Positions 22,388 to 31,032 of a DNA stretch of 56,596 nucleotides are shown here, in pieces (within the stretch, counting starts at the first letter, position 1; each line of letters starts with the position of its first letter). A model generated the notes under the pieces. It was not told the origin of the DNA, did no database searches, and saw only the letters and a list, made by a program, of their open reading frames with translations. The translations under genes and the position numbers were made by a program. This stretch comes from Pisolithus tinctorius (taxonomy: Eukaryota; Basidiomycota; Agaricomycetes; Boletales; Pisolithaceae), in NCBI GenBank assembly GCA_024663395.1, contig JANFAH010000145.1, forward strand, positions 1 through 56,596. The letters are read 5' to 3'.

Positions 22388-23503
22388 TTAAAAATCCTTT
22401 CCAAGAGCCCTAGCGATGTCTACTAAGGCGATGGAGGGACCAGCGACTTTTTCTTCATCATTGCTTTCTTCCATTTCCACAATTTTGCGGATTTTCTTCA
22501 CCTTCTTTTGGGGGGTTTTCCCTTTGTCTGGACATTCTCGGGAGAGGTGTCCCTTATTTCCACAACCGAAACATCTTCCTTCTTTGATGTGCCGGTCTCG
22601 TTCTTCTTTGGAGAGTCTCACTCCATCCACGTCCATAGCATTTGCATCTTTTTCTTCGGCGAAATTGTTCCTAGGGTGGAATGTTTTCTTTTCTTTCTTT
22701 CCAAAGGTTTCATTGACCTTTCTCCATTTAGCGTCGAACTTCTGCGCTTGGGTGTACCACTCGGTGACCTTAGTGGGGGTGGTTTCCATCATGTGGATTC
22801 GGTTCGCGATGAAAGGTTTGAGTCCTTGTGAGAAGAACTCGATCAAGGCGACGTCTTCCGTGATGGTAGAGTCGGCGGCGGCAGTTCGGAAATCGGTGAT
22901 ATATTGCTCGACCGATTCTTTTTGTTTTAGGGTACGTAGTTTGGCGATGGCAGTACCCGCGGTGTCTGTGGAGGTGAACGAGGCTTTGAAATCTTTTATG
23001 AAATCGGCAAAAGTGCCGAAACTCGGGGGGTTCTTTTCCAGAGAAGTTTTCTGGAAGGTGGCAGCCCAGGAGCGGGCGACATCTTTCTTCATATACGACA
23101 GGGCATAGACTACCTTGGTGTCCGTGTCGTATAGTTCTTCGTTTACCAAGAGATAGGTCTGTACGGAGTACAGCCAACTCATGGCGTTCTTCTGGTTTCC
23201 ATCAAAATCAGATGGAGCACCGATCTTTAGTTCAGTGGCTTTGGTGGCATTGCCAACCGGTGCCTTCGACGATGAGCCAGACATCGTAATCTGTGGTGGG
23301 GGCGGAGGTGTAGGGAAGAGTGGTGGGGGGCTTGGTTGAATGGGGGTACCAAGCGACACAAGTGACTGGGAGAAAAGGTTCGAGAGAATTCCAGAGGTGA
23401 AACCTCTATCTGGCTGTTCGGGTTCGTTGGAGGAGGTGTCTGTGACAGTGCTCTCCTGTTCTTCGTCTGATGACGATTCTTCACGAGTGGGTCGCAACGG
23501 CAC
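22388..23503 (-). CDS. Gag of chromovirus B
   Basis: 371 codons, apparently intact. The N-terminal quarter is Ser/Pro/Glu-rich. The central capsid-like retrotransposon gag region includes ATELKIGAPSDFDGN, AMSWLYSVQTYLL and EQYITDFRTAAADS. A single CCHC zinc knuckle, CFGCGNKGHLSREC, lies near residue 315 and is followed by a Lys-rich segment. It assembles the particle and binds RNA. It ends GKDF-TAA, with pol open in the -1 frame across that stop, so frameshifting or reinitiation must make Pol; I see no canonical heptamer here. Confidence 0.92.
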   Translation of the reverse strand: MPLRPTREESSSDEEQESTVTDTSSNEPEQPDRGFTSGILSNLFSQSLVSLGTPIQPSPPPLFPTPPPPPQITMSGSSSKAPVGNATKATELKIGAPSDFDGNQKNAMSWLYSVQTYLLVNEELYDTDTKVVYALSYMKKDVARSWAATFQKTSLEKNPPSFGTFADFIKDFKASFTSTDTAGTAIAKLRTLKQKESVEQYITDFRTAAADSTITEDVALIEFFSQGLKPFIANRIHMMETTPTKVTEWYTQAQKFDAKWRKVNETFGKKEKKTFHPRNNFAEEKDANAMDVDGVRLSKEERDRHIKEGRCFGCGNKGHLSRECPDKGKTPQKKVKKIRKIVEMEESNDEEKVAGPSIALVDIARALGKDF

Positions 23504-23570
23504 CCAACGTCGGTTGTTTCGGGGGTTCGTGGTGGTTCACTAAGCAGTGACCGATTCGGCCAAAGGCTGT

Positions 23571-23581
23571 AGACTTGAGCT
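23571..23581 (-). promoter_or_regulatory. Primer-binding site of chromovirus B, complementary to its own RNA 5' end
   Basis: Minus-strand AGCTCAAGTCT lies two bases after the 5' LTR. It is a perfect 11-nt complement of AGACTTGAGCT in the LTR (plus 23762-23772), which starts 33 nt after the first T of TATTTAAA, where transcription should begin. No TGG-type tRNA site is present. This matches the Tf1-type self-priming layout. Confidence 0.75.
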
Positions 23582-23583
23582 TT

Positions 23584-24035
23584 TGTTATGCTCGACCGAA
23601 GTCAAGACGTAGGGAGAGCTCAAACACAGACTAAGGTTTCTACTGAGCAACGGCTGCAGTAACCTCTGTAAACGACAGAGGATTTGAGGCAATGCCGGTA
23701 AGAGTGGTCCTGGTAAGGGACACTGAGGGCGAAGTTCTGAGAACGCTGCGTATGATTGAGCAGCTCAAGTCTGGGTTTCCAGGACTTGAGCCGGCAGTTT
23801 AAATACTACACAGAAACAGACCATGAGGCATCCGCATGTAACGAGGTAACTACGCCATTGGTTGAGCAACGACGACACATGTCCTAAGCATGTAACGAGC
23901 CAGTAACGCTAGTGGTGGGAATAGAGAGCTGTCGGATCAGAGAGAAGACGGCTCTAAAAGGAAACTAAGTCCAACGGATCACAAACAGGGCAAACGTACA
24001 ACCAGAAAAGGAAAAGTCAGGGGTGAAACGTAACA
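23584..24035 (-). repeat. 5' LTR of chromovirus B
   Basis: 452 bp with TG…CA ends. The TATA-like TATTTAAA (minus) is at plus 23798-23805. It differs from the 3' LTR only at CpG-type positions. Confidence 0.95.
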
Positions 24036-24497
24036 ATCTCTAGATGCTTCCACTTGTCTGGATGAACCCTACCAACCCTGAACGCCAATCCTCTCTCCAA
24101 GGCGAAGTCTTCCAGCACATTCCTGATGTTCCACCACATCCAAGACCACATCAGGTCGTCCCAATAGACTGCATGTCGAGGGATACATCCGGCCCACATA
24201 TAATGCTCAGCATATAGTTGAGGCCACTGGAAACAGTTGATGTGGCTGAATCGGCCATCACGGCAGAGCGTGATTGTCTTCCCCTCGAAGAGAAACGGTT
24301 CGGGAACAAAGTCGGCATTAGGAGAAGTGATCCAGTGGTCGTTATATTTCGCGAGAATGCATGCGTCGAAGGCACCATAATTCCCTGAAAGAGAATGCAT
24401 TGGTTATGAGCCACATTAGGTTAAATAATAGAGCGCACCATCGCCCGGTTGGGTTGCTGCTATGACCTGTTGAGTGCATTCTTGAGGCATATCAATC
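24036..24497 (-). pseudogene. Gene 2 of X, 5' exons
   Basis: Exon 24439-24497 (IDMPQECTQQVIAATQPGDG) is spliced, via a GTGCGC…TTTCAG intron of 54 bp (24385-24438), to an exon from 24384. That exon reads NYGAFDACILAKYNDHWITS…WPQLYAEHYMWAGCIPRHAV…DDLMWSWMWWNIRNVLEDFA…HPDKWKHLEI and runs into the chromovirus B insertion. The frame continues at 17190. Further 5' exons may lie near 24600-24780 but are uncertain. The protein is rich in Trp and Tyr; the family was not recognised. Confidence 0.6.
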
Positions 24498-24849
24498 CTA
24501 TAAATGAAATAAGAACTGAAATATGTAGCGTCTTAGTATGGATTCCACCACAGGGTCAATAAAAACGTACCCAGGAGATAAGAGGCATTTGAAGGGGGGA
24601 GGAGTTAAATAAAGCAATACAGCTATAGTAGAATTGTTGAAGCGCACCCTGGCACCGAGTCAGAGTACCAGCCCACGACATGGAGTCACATCATCCAATG
24701 TTCCTCTGACAACACTAGCATTGCTGATATCTGTGAGACCGTCAAGGGGGAGATAAATGAGAAAAAAAAGTGGATCACACACCTACACAGTATATAGAAC
24801 CTTGCACCCAGTGAAGATTTCATGCACAGATGCCGGGCACACAGTCTTC

Positions 24850-25022
24850 AACACCCCGAGTTGCACTATGCAAGGTAGCGCCTCCACGAAATGGAGTCTC
24901 GTCCGTGCGACTGGTACCACGAGCATGCCAAGTTTACTGAGATAGGCACCAAACCTATCTCAGCGCTCGAAGGGCACCAAACCCTTCGAATCCTGGCAGA
25001 GGAACGCGCCAAACGTTCCTCT
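24850..25022 (-). repeat. Triple-hairpin module, copy 1 (minus orientation)
   Basis: Inverted relative to 25511-25692, sharing AGTGCAACTCGGGG and ACGAGACTCCAT stretches. It contains three perfect hairpins: 24939-24961 (stem GAGATAGG), 24967-24989 (stem TCGAAGGG) and 24998-25022 (stem AGAGGAACG). Read on the minus strand their loops are TTTGGTG, TTTGGTG and TTTGGCG. The stems are unrelated, yet the loops are constant. Confidence 0.8.
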
Positions 25023-25510
25023 CTGCAACACAAATTGATAAAAAGAAAGAGGAATAAAGAAGCAACTCACCTGAGGCAATAGCGTGAAGGCGGTTGTGGA
25101 TTAAGACACGTGGATCGTTTGAAGGGCTTGCAAAAGAAGTGCGACAAGTGCAGTGAGCACGTGATCATTACTGCATTAAGTCAGAGCTGACTTAGCACGA
25201 GAAATTTGCTGGTGGTGCATGCAGACTATTTGGTGGTGGCAGTGCCATGGGCAACGTTGTGATGCCACCGGTATGCAGTCAGGTTACACATGCGGGGCAG
25301 GCTAATTGGTGCCTTAACCTAATATATAACATATGTTGTAATGCCCCCACGTTCAATTCAAGCCAGAGTCCCAGAGGAAATACCGACAAATTAATTGTCA
25401 TAGGTGTGTACTTAGTAACCAAACATACACAATATTGACACATTCACACACTTGTTTCCCTTCTCCACTTTCCACTCTCCGCTCTCCACTCTCATTGTTA
25501 ATCCTTCGCC

Positions 25511-25692
25511 AGGGGAACGCTTGGTGCGTCCCCTACCAAGCATCAGGGGCTTGGTGCCCTTGACAGCTCTTGAAGGCTTGGAGCCTTCGAGAGTCGTCTT
25601 GGTATGGATTGGCTGTCGGTCACACAGACGAGACTCCATCTCATGGAGGCGCTACTTCATATAGTGCAACTCGGGGCATTGAAGACTGCCAG
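25511..25692 (+). repeat. Triple-hairpin module, copy 2
   Basis: Hairpins at 25511-25534 (AGGGGAACG/CGTCCCCT, loop CTTGGTG), 25544-25562 (CAGGGG/CCCTTG, loop CTTGGTG) and 25569-25591 (GAAGG core, loop CTTGGAG), then GAGAGTCGTCTTGGTATGG. The following 80 bp match copy 1 in reverse complement. Confidence 0.8.
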
Positions 25693-25759
25693 CTTTCCTT
25701 GGCTACCCTGGAGTCCATCTTTTACTTCCCAAAGGAGACTCAGCTGTTCACGTTACCCA

Positions 25760-26530
25760 CTGGTGAGTTCAAGGCTTGCGTCTCCCCTAGATGTTAATCA
25801 AGTTTCTCTTCGCTTTCTCAAACTTCCTGATCAACGCTACATTCTCTCCATCACCTGTTAAGGCCGACATTTCTCCTTGGCTGCCTCCATCTCCGCCTTC
25901 TTCTGAGACAAGACTTTGTTCACTTTGCCTGTTGGTGAGTTCAAGGTTTGCGTCTCCCTTCCTTAGCTGATCTCCAATCGTCTTTGTATAGGGACACTAA
26001 TTGGGTTTCTCTTGTTCACTTTCTTACTTTCCTGGTTAACACAGCGTTCTCTCTGTTATCTATTAAGGCCGATGGTTTGCCGTGGCTACCCCCAGTTCCA
26101 TCTTCTCCTTCCAATACTAGAGTCTTTTCAATTTGCCTGCTGGTGAGTTTGAGGCTTGCGTCTCCCTTCCTTCGCTGATCTCCAACTGCCTTTGTGTGGA
26201 GATGCTAATCAGGTTTATCTTGTTTGCTTTCTTACTTTCATGGTCAATGGTACATTCTCTTCGACATCTATTATGCCAGGGGAACGTTTGGTGCGTCCCC
26301 TACCAAGGGCCAGGGGCTTGGTGCCCTTGGCAGCTCTCAAAGGCTTGGAGCCTTCGAAAGTCATCTTGGTATGGATATACCCTAAACTCTACCTTTTTGT
26401 TTCCTGAGGATATTCCGTTCATTTTACAAGCTGGTGAGTTTGAGGCTCGCTTGTTTCCTCAGTTCCTGATCCCCAATTACTCCTGTGTAGGGATGCTAAT
26501 TAAGTCTTCCTGTCCTTCCTAGTGTTGTCT
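25760..26530 (+). repeat. Four degenerate tandem units beginning CTGGTGAGTTYRAGGCTTGCG
   Basis: Units start near 25760, 25931, 26136 and 26430 and are ~100-300 bp long, sharing GGTGAGTT, TGATCTCCAA and TTTCTTACTTTC-like blocks. The third unit contains triple-hairpin module copy 3. The GGTGAGT at each unit start could be an old splice donor, suggesting exon-intron duplication. No protein family was recognised. Confidence 0.55.
26278..26366 (+). repeat. Triple-hairpin module, copy 3
   Basis: AGGGGAACG-TTTGGTG-CGTCCCCT (26278-26301), GCCAGGGG-CTTGGTG-CCCTTGGC (26309-26331) and a weaker AAGG-CTTGGAG-CCTT (about 26337-26357), then TCATCTTGGTATGG. It lies within a tandem unit, so it looks inserted. 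Confidence 0.75.
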
Positions 26531-26931
26531 CTGCTTCCATCATGGTGAGCTGCGAACGAGTAAGTGTTTAGCCTTTGCATCTATTCCATTAGTTATATTC
26601 TTTACCTGGGGTGTACAATGATCCGTTTAATGAGAGTGCAATTACAACATTCCTACAGACCATGCATGCAGGATTCACTGAGGTGGATCCTACATGTTAT
26701 TCCATGGCTGCTAACAAATGGGGAAGAAGAACCTTCCGTTGGAGATCCGCCTATCAACTTACAATATTGTCTGTGTTTCTTTCCCTCTCCCTTCCATTCC
26801 TTGTCTCACTATGTGCCAGCCACCCTCACTCGATAATGGGCAAAGCATAAGCGCCATCAACCTAAGTGCATGATTTTCTAACCACTGTCTGATAGCTAAT
26901 GTTCAAGGGTTATGCAGGCGCTCTAATCACT
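26531..26931. other. No gene recognised
   Basis: Spacer with short open frames only. No motif was recognised. Confidence 0.45.
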
Positions 26932-26934
26932 ATT

Positions 26935-27616
26935 AGGGCCACTCAAAGTTGCTAGAGGTTTGGCTAATTCCTCGGGTGTTTGTTGGGTGTTTGTGGTGAG
27001 TTTTTGGCTGAGAATATCAGTATTCAAACTCCGACTGCTCTTGTCTAATCAGAATATTGATCATCATTTAGTATGCATCCCCATTCCCCCCCATGTATAC
27101 ATCTGCTTTGTATTCACACTACAATAGTATGTAGTAGTACATATGAATGTGGATGTTTGTCTTCTTCGCTACCAGTTCATTATCACTTGCTAGATCTCTC
27201 TGTTGATAAGCATGCACGCTTTTCGGCAGAGTTTGAATCTCCAGTTGGAGCTTACATATTCGCCCGGTCTGAGTTGTGAGTTTGTGAGCGAATATGTAAG
27301 CTCCGACTGGAGATTCAAACTCTGCCGAAAAGCGTGCATGCTTATCAACAGAGAGATCTAGCAAGTGATAATGAACTGGTAGCGAAGAAGACAAACATCC
27401 ACATTCATATGTACTACTACATACTATTGTAGTGTGAATACAAAGCAGATGTATACATGGGGGGGAATGGGGATGCATACTAAATGATGATCAATATTCT
27501 GATTAGACAAGAGCAGTCGGAGTTTGAATACTGATATTCTCAGCCAAAAACTCACCACAAACACCCAACAAACACCTGAGGAATTAGCCAAACCTCTAGC
27601 AACTTTGAGCGGCCCT
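26935..27616. mobile_element. Foldback (hairpin) element, copy 1
   Basis: 682 bp near-perfect palindrome with arms of about 330 bp and a ~24 bp centre (CCGGTCTGAGTTGTGAGTTT region). Ends are AGGGCCACTCAAAGTTGC and GCAACTTTGAGCGGCCCT. It is flanked by the 3-bp repeat ATT (26932-26934 and 27617-27619). No coding sequence is credible, because every frame is mirrored in the other arm. It is a non-autonomous DNA element; the 3-bp duplication is compatible with PIF/Harbinger or CACTA mobilisation, not settled here. Confidence 0.85.
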
Positions 27617-27619
27617 ATT

Positions 27620-28967
27620 GTTTCACATCTTGAATTGAGCACAGTCGATGCTGCCACCCTTGCTGACATCTTACTTTTGAGATCCCAGCGTGAAGGTGGG
27701 CGCTTTTCCAAGACTTTTGTTCCTTGACAGTAATCATCTCCCATAGCACCATCATTTCCATCGAGTTCGGCTCCCTCAACGTTGTCATCCTGTCAGGAGG
27801 GCACCGCTGCAGTCCCTTTCCTCCCCTTTTCCCCCATCAGTGTGGAGGTCCCCACTCCCCCCGTATCAATACATCTGACGTCTGCTGACACCCCTGACTC
27901 TGCCACTGTTCTCGTCTGTGGACATCCGGACATGGAACCAAGTGATCCGTCCCTGGTGGACGAGTGTTGGCATACTTCGACCAGAGTATTTTTCATGGTG
28001 ACCCTGTAAACATACCTGTTTTGTATAAAGCTTTGCTTTTTTATTTTTTATTTGGCTCAAGTGTAACCAACAACATGACTACTAATGGATTTTCTACCTG
28101 GTACAGGTAAGTGGAGATATCGCAAATACAAAGGTTTCAAGATCGGGACCCTTTCATCATGTACGTGTTGTTACTGACCTGCATCTGTTCTCGCCCCTAC
28201 TGTTTGGCATGGTTGTCCACAAGAGTTGAGGGCTTGGTGCCCTTGGGGGTTTGGAGCCTTCGAAGGTTCTCATTGATTGCGTCTATGAGACCCTTGGGAA
28301 CAGAGTCATGGCATCGTCCGAGCCTTTCCGTTCACTGTTGTCACATGCATATCATATTACTAAGTGGTACGTATTCCTTCTGTCTTGGTTATTGCTTCTT
28401 CCTTACTGTCCTCTTGCTGTTCTGGCATTTACCGATGTTTTGATGTCGATTGCACGCATGGAACCCACACAAACAGAGCTCATCTTCCGAGGCTCTCCAT
28501 TTACCACCATTGCACACGTATTCCATTACCAAGTGGTACGTGTTCCCTCCGTTTTGGGCCTTCAGGGGTTCGAGTCTCCACTTATTAGTGATGTATTTCC
28601 TCCATTTTCATTATTACATCTTCCATTCAGCTCCTTCCCCTGTCTCGGCATTCACCACAGTTCATTCTTGGGGGGGGGGGGTTTGGTCCTTCAAGGGTTT
28701 GTTGTGCAGGTTCATTTTCAATCGCATGCACGAGACCTGCATGAACAGAGTCTGAATTGTTCAAGTCTCTGTTCACTACCATTGCATGCGTATGTTATTA
28801 CGAAGTGGTATGTACTCTCTTTGTATTGATTATTGCATATTCCTTATGGTTTGTTCCACCTGGTACTTATCACAATACGGCATGACACCAATCTTCTTTT
28901 CTGATATTTTCCTTTTGTTCCACTCACTACTCATGTAATAACTGCAAGCGTCATTATTCCATTGCAA
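27620..28967 (+). other. No clear gene; decayed repeated units
   Basis: Contains three related ~100 bp units (about 28280-28390, 28440-28560 and 28725-28830) that each end ATTAC-AAGTGGTACGT-like. Two hairpins of the YTTGG type lie near 28229-28270 (GAGGG-CTTGGTG-CCCTT). A run of G lies at 28671-28681. The open frame over 28251-28829 spans the repeats and shows no domain. Confidence 0.45.
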
Positions 28968-28972
28968 CAAGC
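28968..28972. repeat. 5-bp target duplication of chromovirus C, left copy (CAAGC)
   Basis: CAAGC precedes the 5' LTR and recurs at 37089-37093. Confidence 0.93.
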
Positions 28973-29686
28973 TGTCATAACCGCGCGTTCGTCATAGGTC
29001 TTTACTCACTCTGCAACCTTTTCCGCCGGTCATTCGCTCACTCCGCACCAACTCCGCCCACCTTCTATCATCTACGAACCATCTCCGCTCCGACTGTTGT
29101 CGGACTTGTGTTACTCTCCTACCGGACCGAGCGGTCCGTTCTCTGAGGGGTCATGTGACTACCTTCGCAGTCAGGTACTCCGCAGCACGCTCACCGCGTG
29201 GGCCAGCGCCTGGACTGTTCCCTTTTCTGGATGTTCTGTGTTACCCGTTCGTATGTCCTCCGTCTACCCTTCATTCGTTGTCCAGGAAATTTTACTTGAA
29301 AACTTATGAGTCTCCATATGTCAGTTCCGATTCTGGTTACTGTACCTCCGTAGTAGTATAAAAACATGTACTGTACTCCGCTGTTCTTCAGTACAAATAT
29401 CAACTTAGTTCCTACTCCCTCTGATTCCATCTTCTGTCTGTCGGAATTATCTCCGACTCTCCGTCTGTGCTCTCCCTCTGAAATACGAGGGCTGAGATCG
29501 TGCAAGGGGGTAGCGCACGAGCTAAACCCGACGCCCTCACTCTGCTCCGCCTTTGTCTTGGCGGTCTTCGTTCCTGCCGACACTCCGCTAGTCGGAGTTC
29601 TGTTCTTCTGTGTCGGACTTGCTTCCGGACCCTCCTCTAGACCTTATTAAGCATCGGAGTTGGTCGGAGTAGGCCCGGACTTGACA
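28973..29686 (+). repeat. 5' LTR of chromovirus C
   Basis: TGTCATAACCGCGCG…GGACTTGACA with inverted ends TGTCA/TGACA. TATAAAA lies at 29357 and the putative RNA start AGTACAAATAT at 29390. Confidence 0.95.
29357..29363 (+). promoter_or_regulatory. TATA box of chromovirus C
   Basis: TATAAAA, 33 nt upstream of the 11-nt sequence that pairs with the primer-binding site. Confidence 0.65.
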
Positions 29687-29688
29687 GT

Positions 29689-29699
29689 ATATTCGTACT
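29689..29699 (+). promoter_or_regulatory. Primer-binding site of chromovirus C (self-priming type)
   Basis: ATATTCGTACT begins two bases after the 5' LTR. It pairs with AGTACAAATAT at 29390-29400 at 10 of 11 positions; the mismatch is a CpG-to-CpA change in the LTR. The layout equals that of chromovirus B. No tRNA-type TGG site follows the LTR. Confidence 0.7.
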
Positions 29700-29747
29700 C
29701 ACACTTGTACGATCTCCTTTTCTGTCTTCCAAAAAACTTACACCGTT

Positions 29748-31031
29748 ATGAGAACTCGAGCTCAATCCCAGAGAGAGGTCGCTGAGAACCTCGCTGTTGC
29801 GCTAGCTAATCCGCGTCGACTCCCTTCCGTCGTTGAACAGTTCCAATCATTCTCCGCTCGACGCCGCTCTCGCACTGAAGGCGAAAGCGCTTCGCAAGCT
29901 GGTCGCTCCGACCTCCACCCATCAGCTTTCCATACTCCGTCTCCTCGTAACCGAGATGATGGACCTGATCCCGACCCTGACTATCCTGACGGTGATCCCG
30001 ACGGCAGGGGCAGCGGTGACGGGGATATTCCTGAAGACCCAGCTGAGCCGCCAGAGCATCCCCTCGTAGCTCTTGCTAGAGCTGTCCATGCACTTGCGCA
30101 GTCTAGCTCGCGCACTGGGGACTCCGCTCCGAAAACCAAAGTCCGCGAGCCTGACACCTTCGATGGCTCTGACCCCAAGAAACTCCGCGAGTTCCTCGTT
30201 CAATGCGAGCTGAACTTCCAAGACCGCCCTCGCGCATTCCGCTCCGACAGAGCAAAGGTTACCTTCGCTCAATCTTATCTTAAGGGTATGGCCCTGGCTT
30301 GGTTCGAGCCAGATTTGCTAAACCCCGACAACTATGACCGCCCGCTCTGGATGGACGACTACCATGAGTTCTTACAAGAGCTCACAACTAACTTCGGTCC
30401 GCATGATGCCATAGCGGATGCCGTCCAACAACTCGAGAACCTAACTATGAAGGATGGGTCTCGAATTACTAAATACGTCGTGGAGTTCAATCGCTGGGCT
30501 TCACAGGTCAAGGACTACGGTGTCAGTGCACTCCGCCACCGCTTCTATAGCAGACTTCCAGACCGCATCAAAGACGAGATCGCTCGCGTCGGTAAGCCTT
30601 CTACCCTCGCACAACTCCGCGAACTCGCCCAAACCATCGATGCGCGCTACTGGGAGCGCAAAGCAGAGATCTCGCGCACCACCAAGTCCACCTCCGACAA
30701 GTCGCAGTCCTCAAACTCCGACAACAAAAGTAAATCGTCGTCCTCCGCCTCCGCTCAAAAGTCCGACGCCAAGGGCAAGGGCAAACAGAAAGATCCGCCC
30801 AAGTCCGACGCGTCCAAGTCCGATATTGCCCATCTTCTGGGCAAGGATGGCAAACTCACCTCCGCTGAACGCCAGCGCAGGATGAAGAATAACCTCTGCC
30901 TCTTCTGTGGCGAGGCTGGCCATTCTGCCAAGGACTGTCCCAAGTCCACCTCTCGCGCAGCCAAAGCCCGTGCAGCTACGGCTGAAACTCCGCCTACTCC
31001 GCCTGCGGAGAAGGCAGAGTCAAAAAATTAG
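29748..31031 (+). CDS. Gag of chromovirus C
   Basis: 427 codons, intact. The N-terminus is Arg/Ser/Asp/Pro-rich. The retrotransposon gag core runs from about residue 125 (KVREPDTFDGSDPKKLREFL, VTFAQSYLKGMALAWFEPDL, ITKYVVEFNRWASQV). A Ser/Lys-rich linker precedes the CCHC knuckle CLFCGEAGHSAKDC (~residue 384). It forms particles and binds RNA. It ends TCA AAA AAT TAG, a slippery context. It is much longer than what survives of the element A gag. Confidence 0.93.
   Translation: MRTRAQSQREVAENLAVALANPRRLPSVVEQFQSFSARRRSRTEGESASQAGRSDLHPSAFHTPSPRNRDDGPDPDPDYPDGDPDGRGSGDGDIPEDPAEPPEHPLVALARAVHALAQSSSRTGDSAPKTKVREPDTFDGSDPKKLREFLVQCELNFQDRPRAFRSDRAKVTFAQSYLKGMALAWFEPDLLNPDNYDRPLWMDDYHEFLQELTTNFGPHDAIADAVQQLENLTMKDGSRITKYVVEFNRWASQVKDYGVSALRHRFYSRLPDRIKDEIARVGKPSTLAQLRELAQTIDARYWERKAEISRTTKSTSDKSQSSNSDNKSKSSSSASAQKSDAKGKGKQKDPPKSDASKSDIAHLLGKDGKLTSAERQRRMKNNLCLFCGEAGHSAKDCPKSTSRAAKARAATAETPPTPPAEKAESKN
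31022..31028 (+). promoter_or_regulatory. -1 ribosomal frameshift heptamer of chromovirus C
   Basis: A AAA AAT in X XXY YYZ register directly before the gag stop (31029-31031). The -1 frame reads on as KKLVRSSRELAQPGG and on toward protease, broken only by a TGA at 31100-31102 (Arg-compatible). Element A has A AAA AAA at the homologous point. Confidence 0.65.
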
Positions 31032-31032
31032 T

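Larger units (their letters stand above)
17196..24035 (-). mobile_element. Chromovirus B: complete Ty3/gypsy element
   Basis: 6840 bp, with two 452 bp LTRs, TSD ATCTC, gag and a single long pol with chromodomain, all on the minus strand. The LTRs differ at about five positions, each a CpG versus TpG/CpA change, so the insertion is fairly young. It interrupts gene 2 of X. Pol carries two TGA codons, so the copy is probably inactive. Confidence 0.95.

Noticed and set aside
22376..22392. TTTAAAC as the frameshift heptamer of chromovirus B
   Set aside because: TTA and AAC are codons of the pol frame, not the gag frame, so the heptamer is in the wrong register for gag-to-pol shifting.
22416..23108. 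230-codon plus-strand frame as a gene
   Set aside because: It is the shadow of the intact minus-strand gag of chromovirus B.
15344..24497. TET/JBP dioxygenase as cargo (known to associate with some KDZ elements)
   Set aside because: I looked for the HxD…H iron-binding pattern and other TET/JBP hallmarks in genes 2 and 3 and did not find them.
27073..27478. Two similar open frames on opposite strands as genes
   Set aside because: They are the same sequence in the two arms of the foldback element.
26935..27616. hAT-type assignment from TAGGG-like ends
   Set aside because: hAT elements make 8-bp duplications; both copies here have 3-bp duplications, one confirmed by an empty site.
28671..28681. 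Poly-G run as a polypurine tract
   Set aside because: No LTR follows it; the two real tracts sit directly against LTR ends.
29687..29720. tRNA-type primer-binding site in chromovirus C
   Set aside because: No TGG-starting complement to a tRNA 3' end follows the LTR; the self-complementary 11-mer explains the site better.
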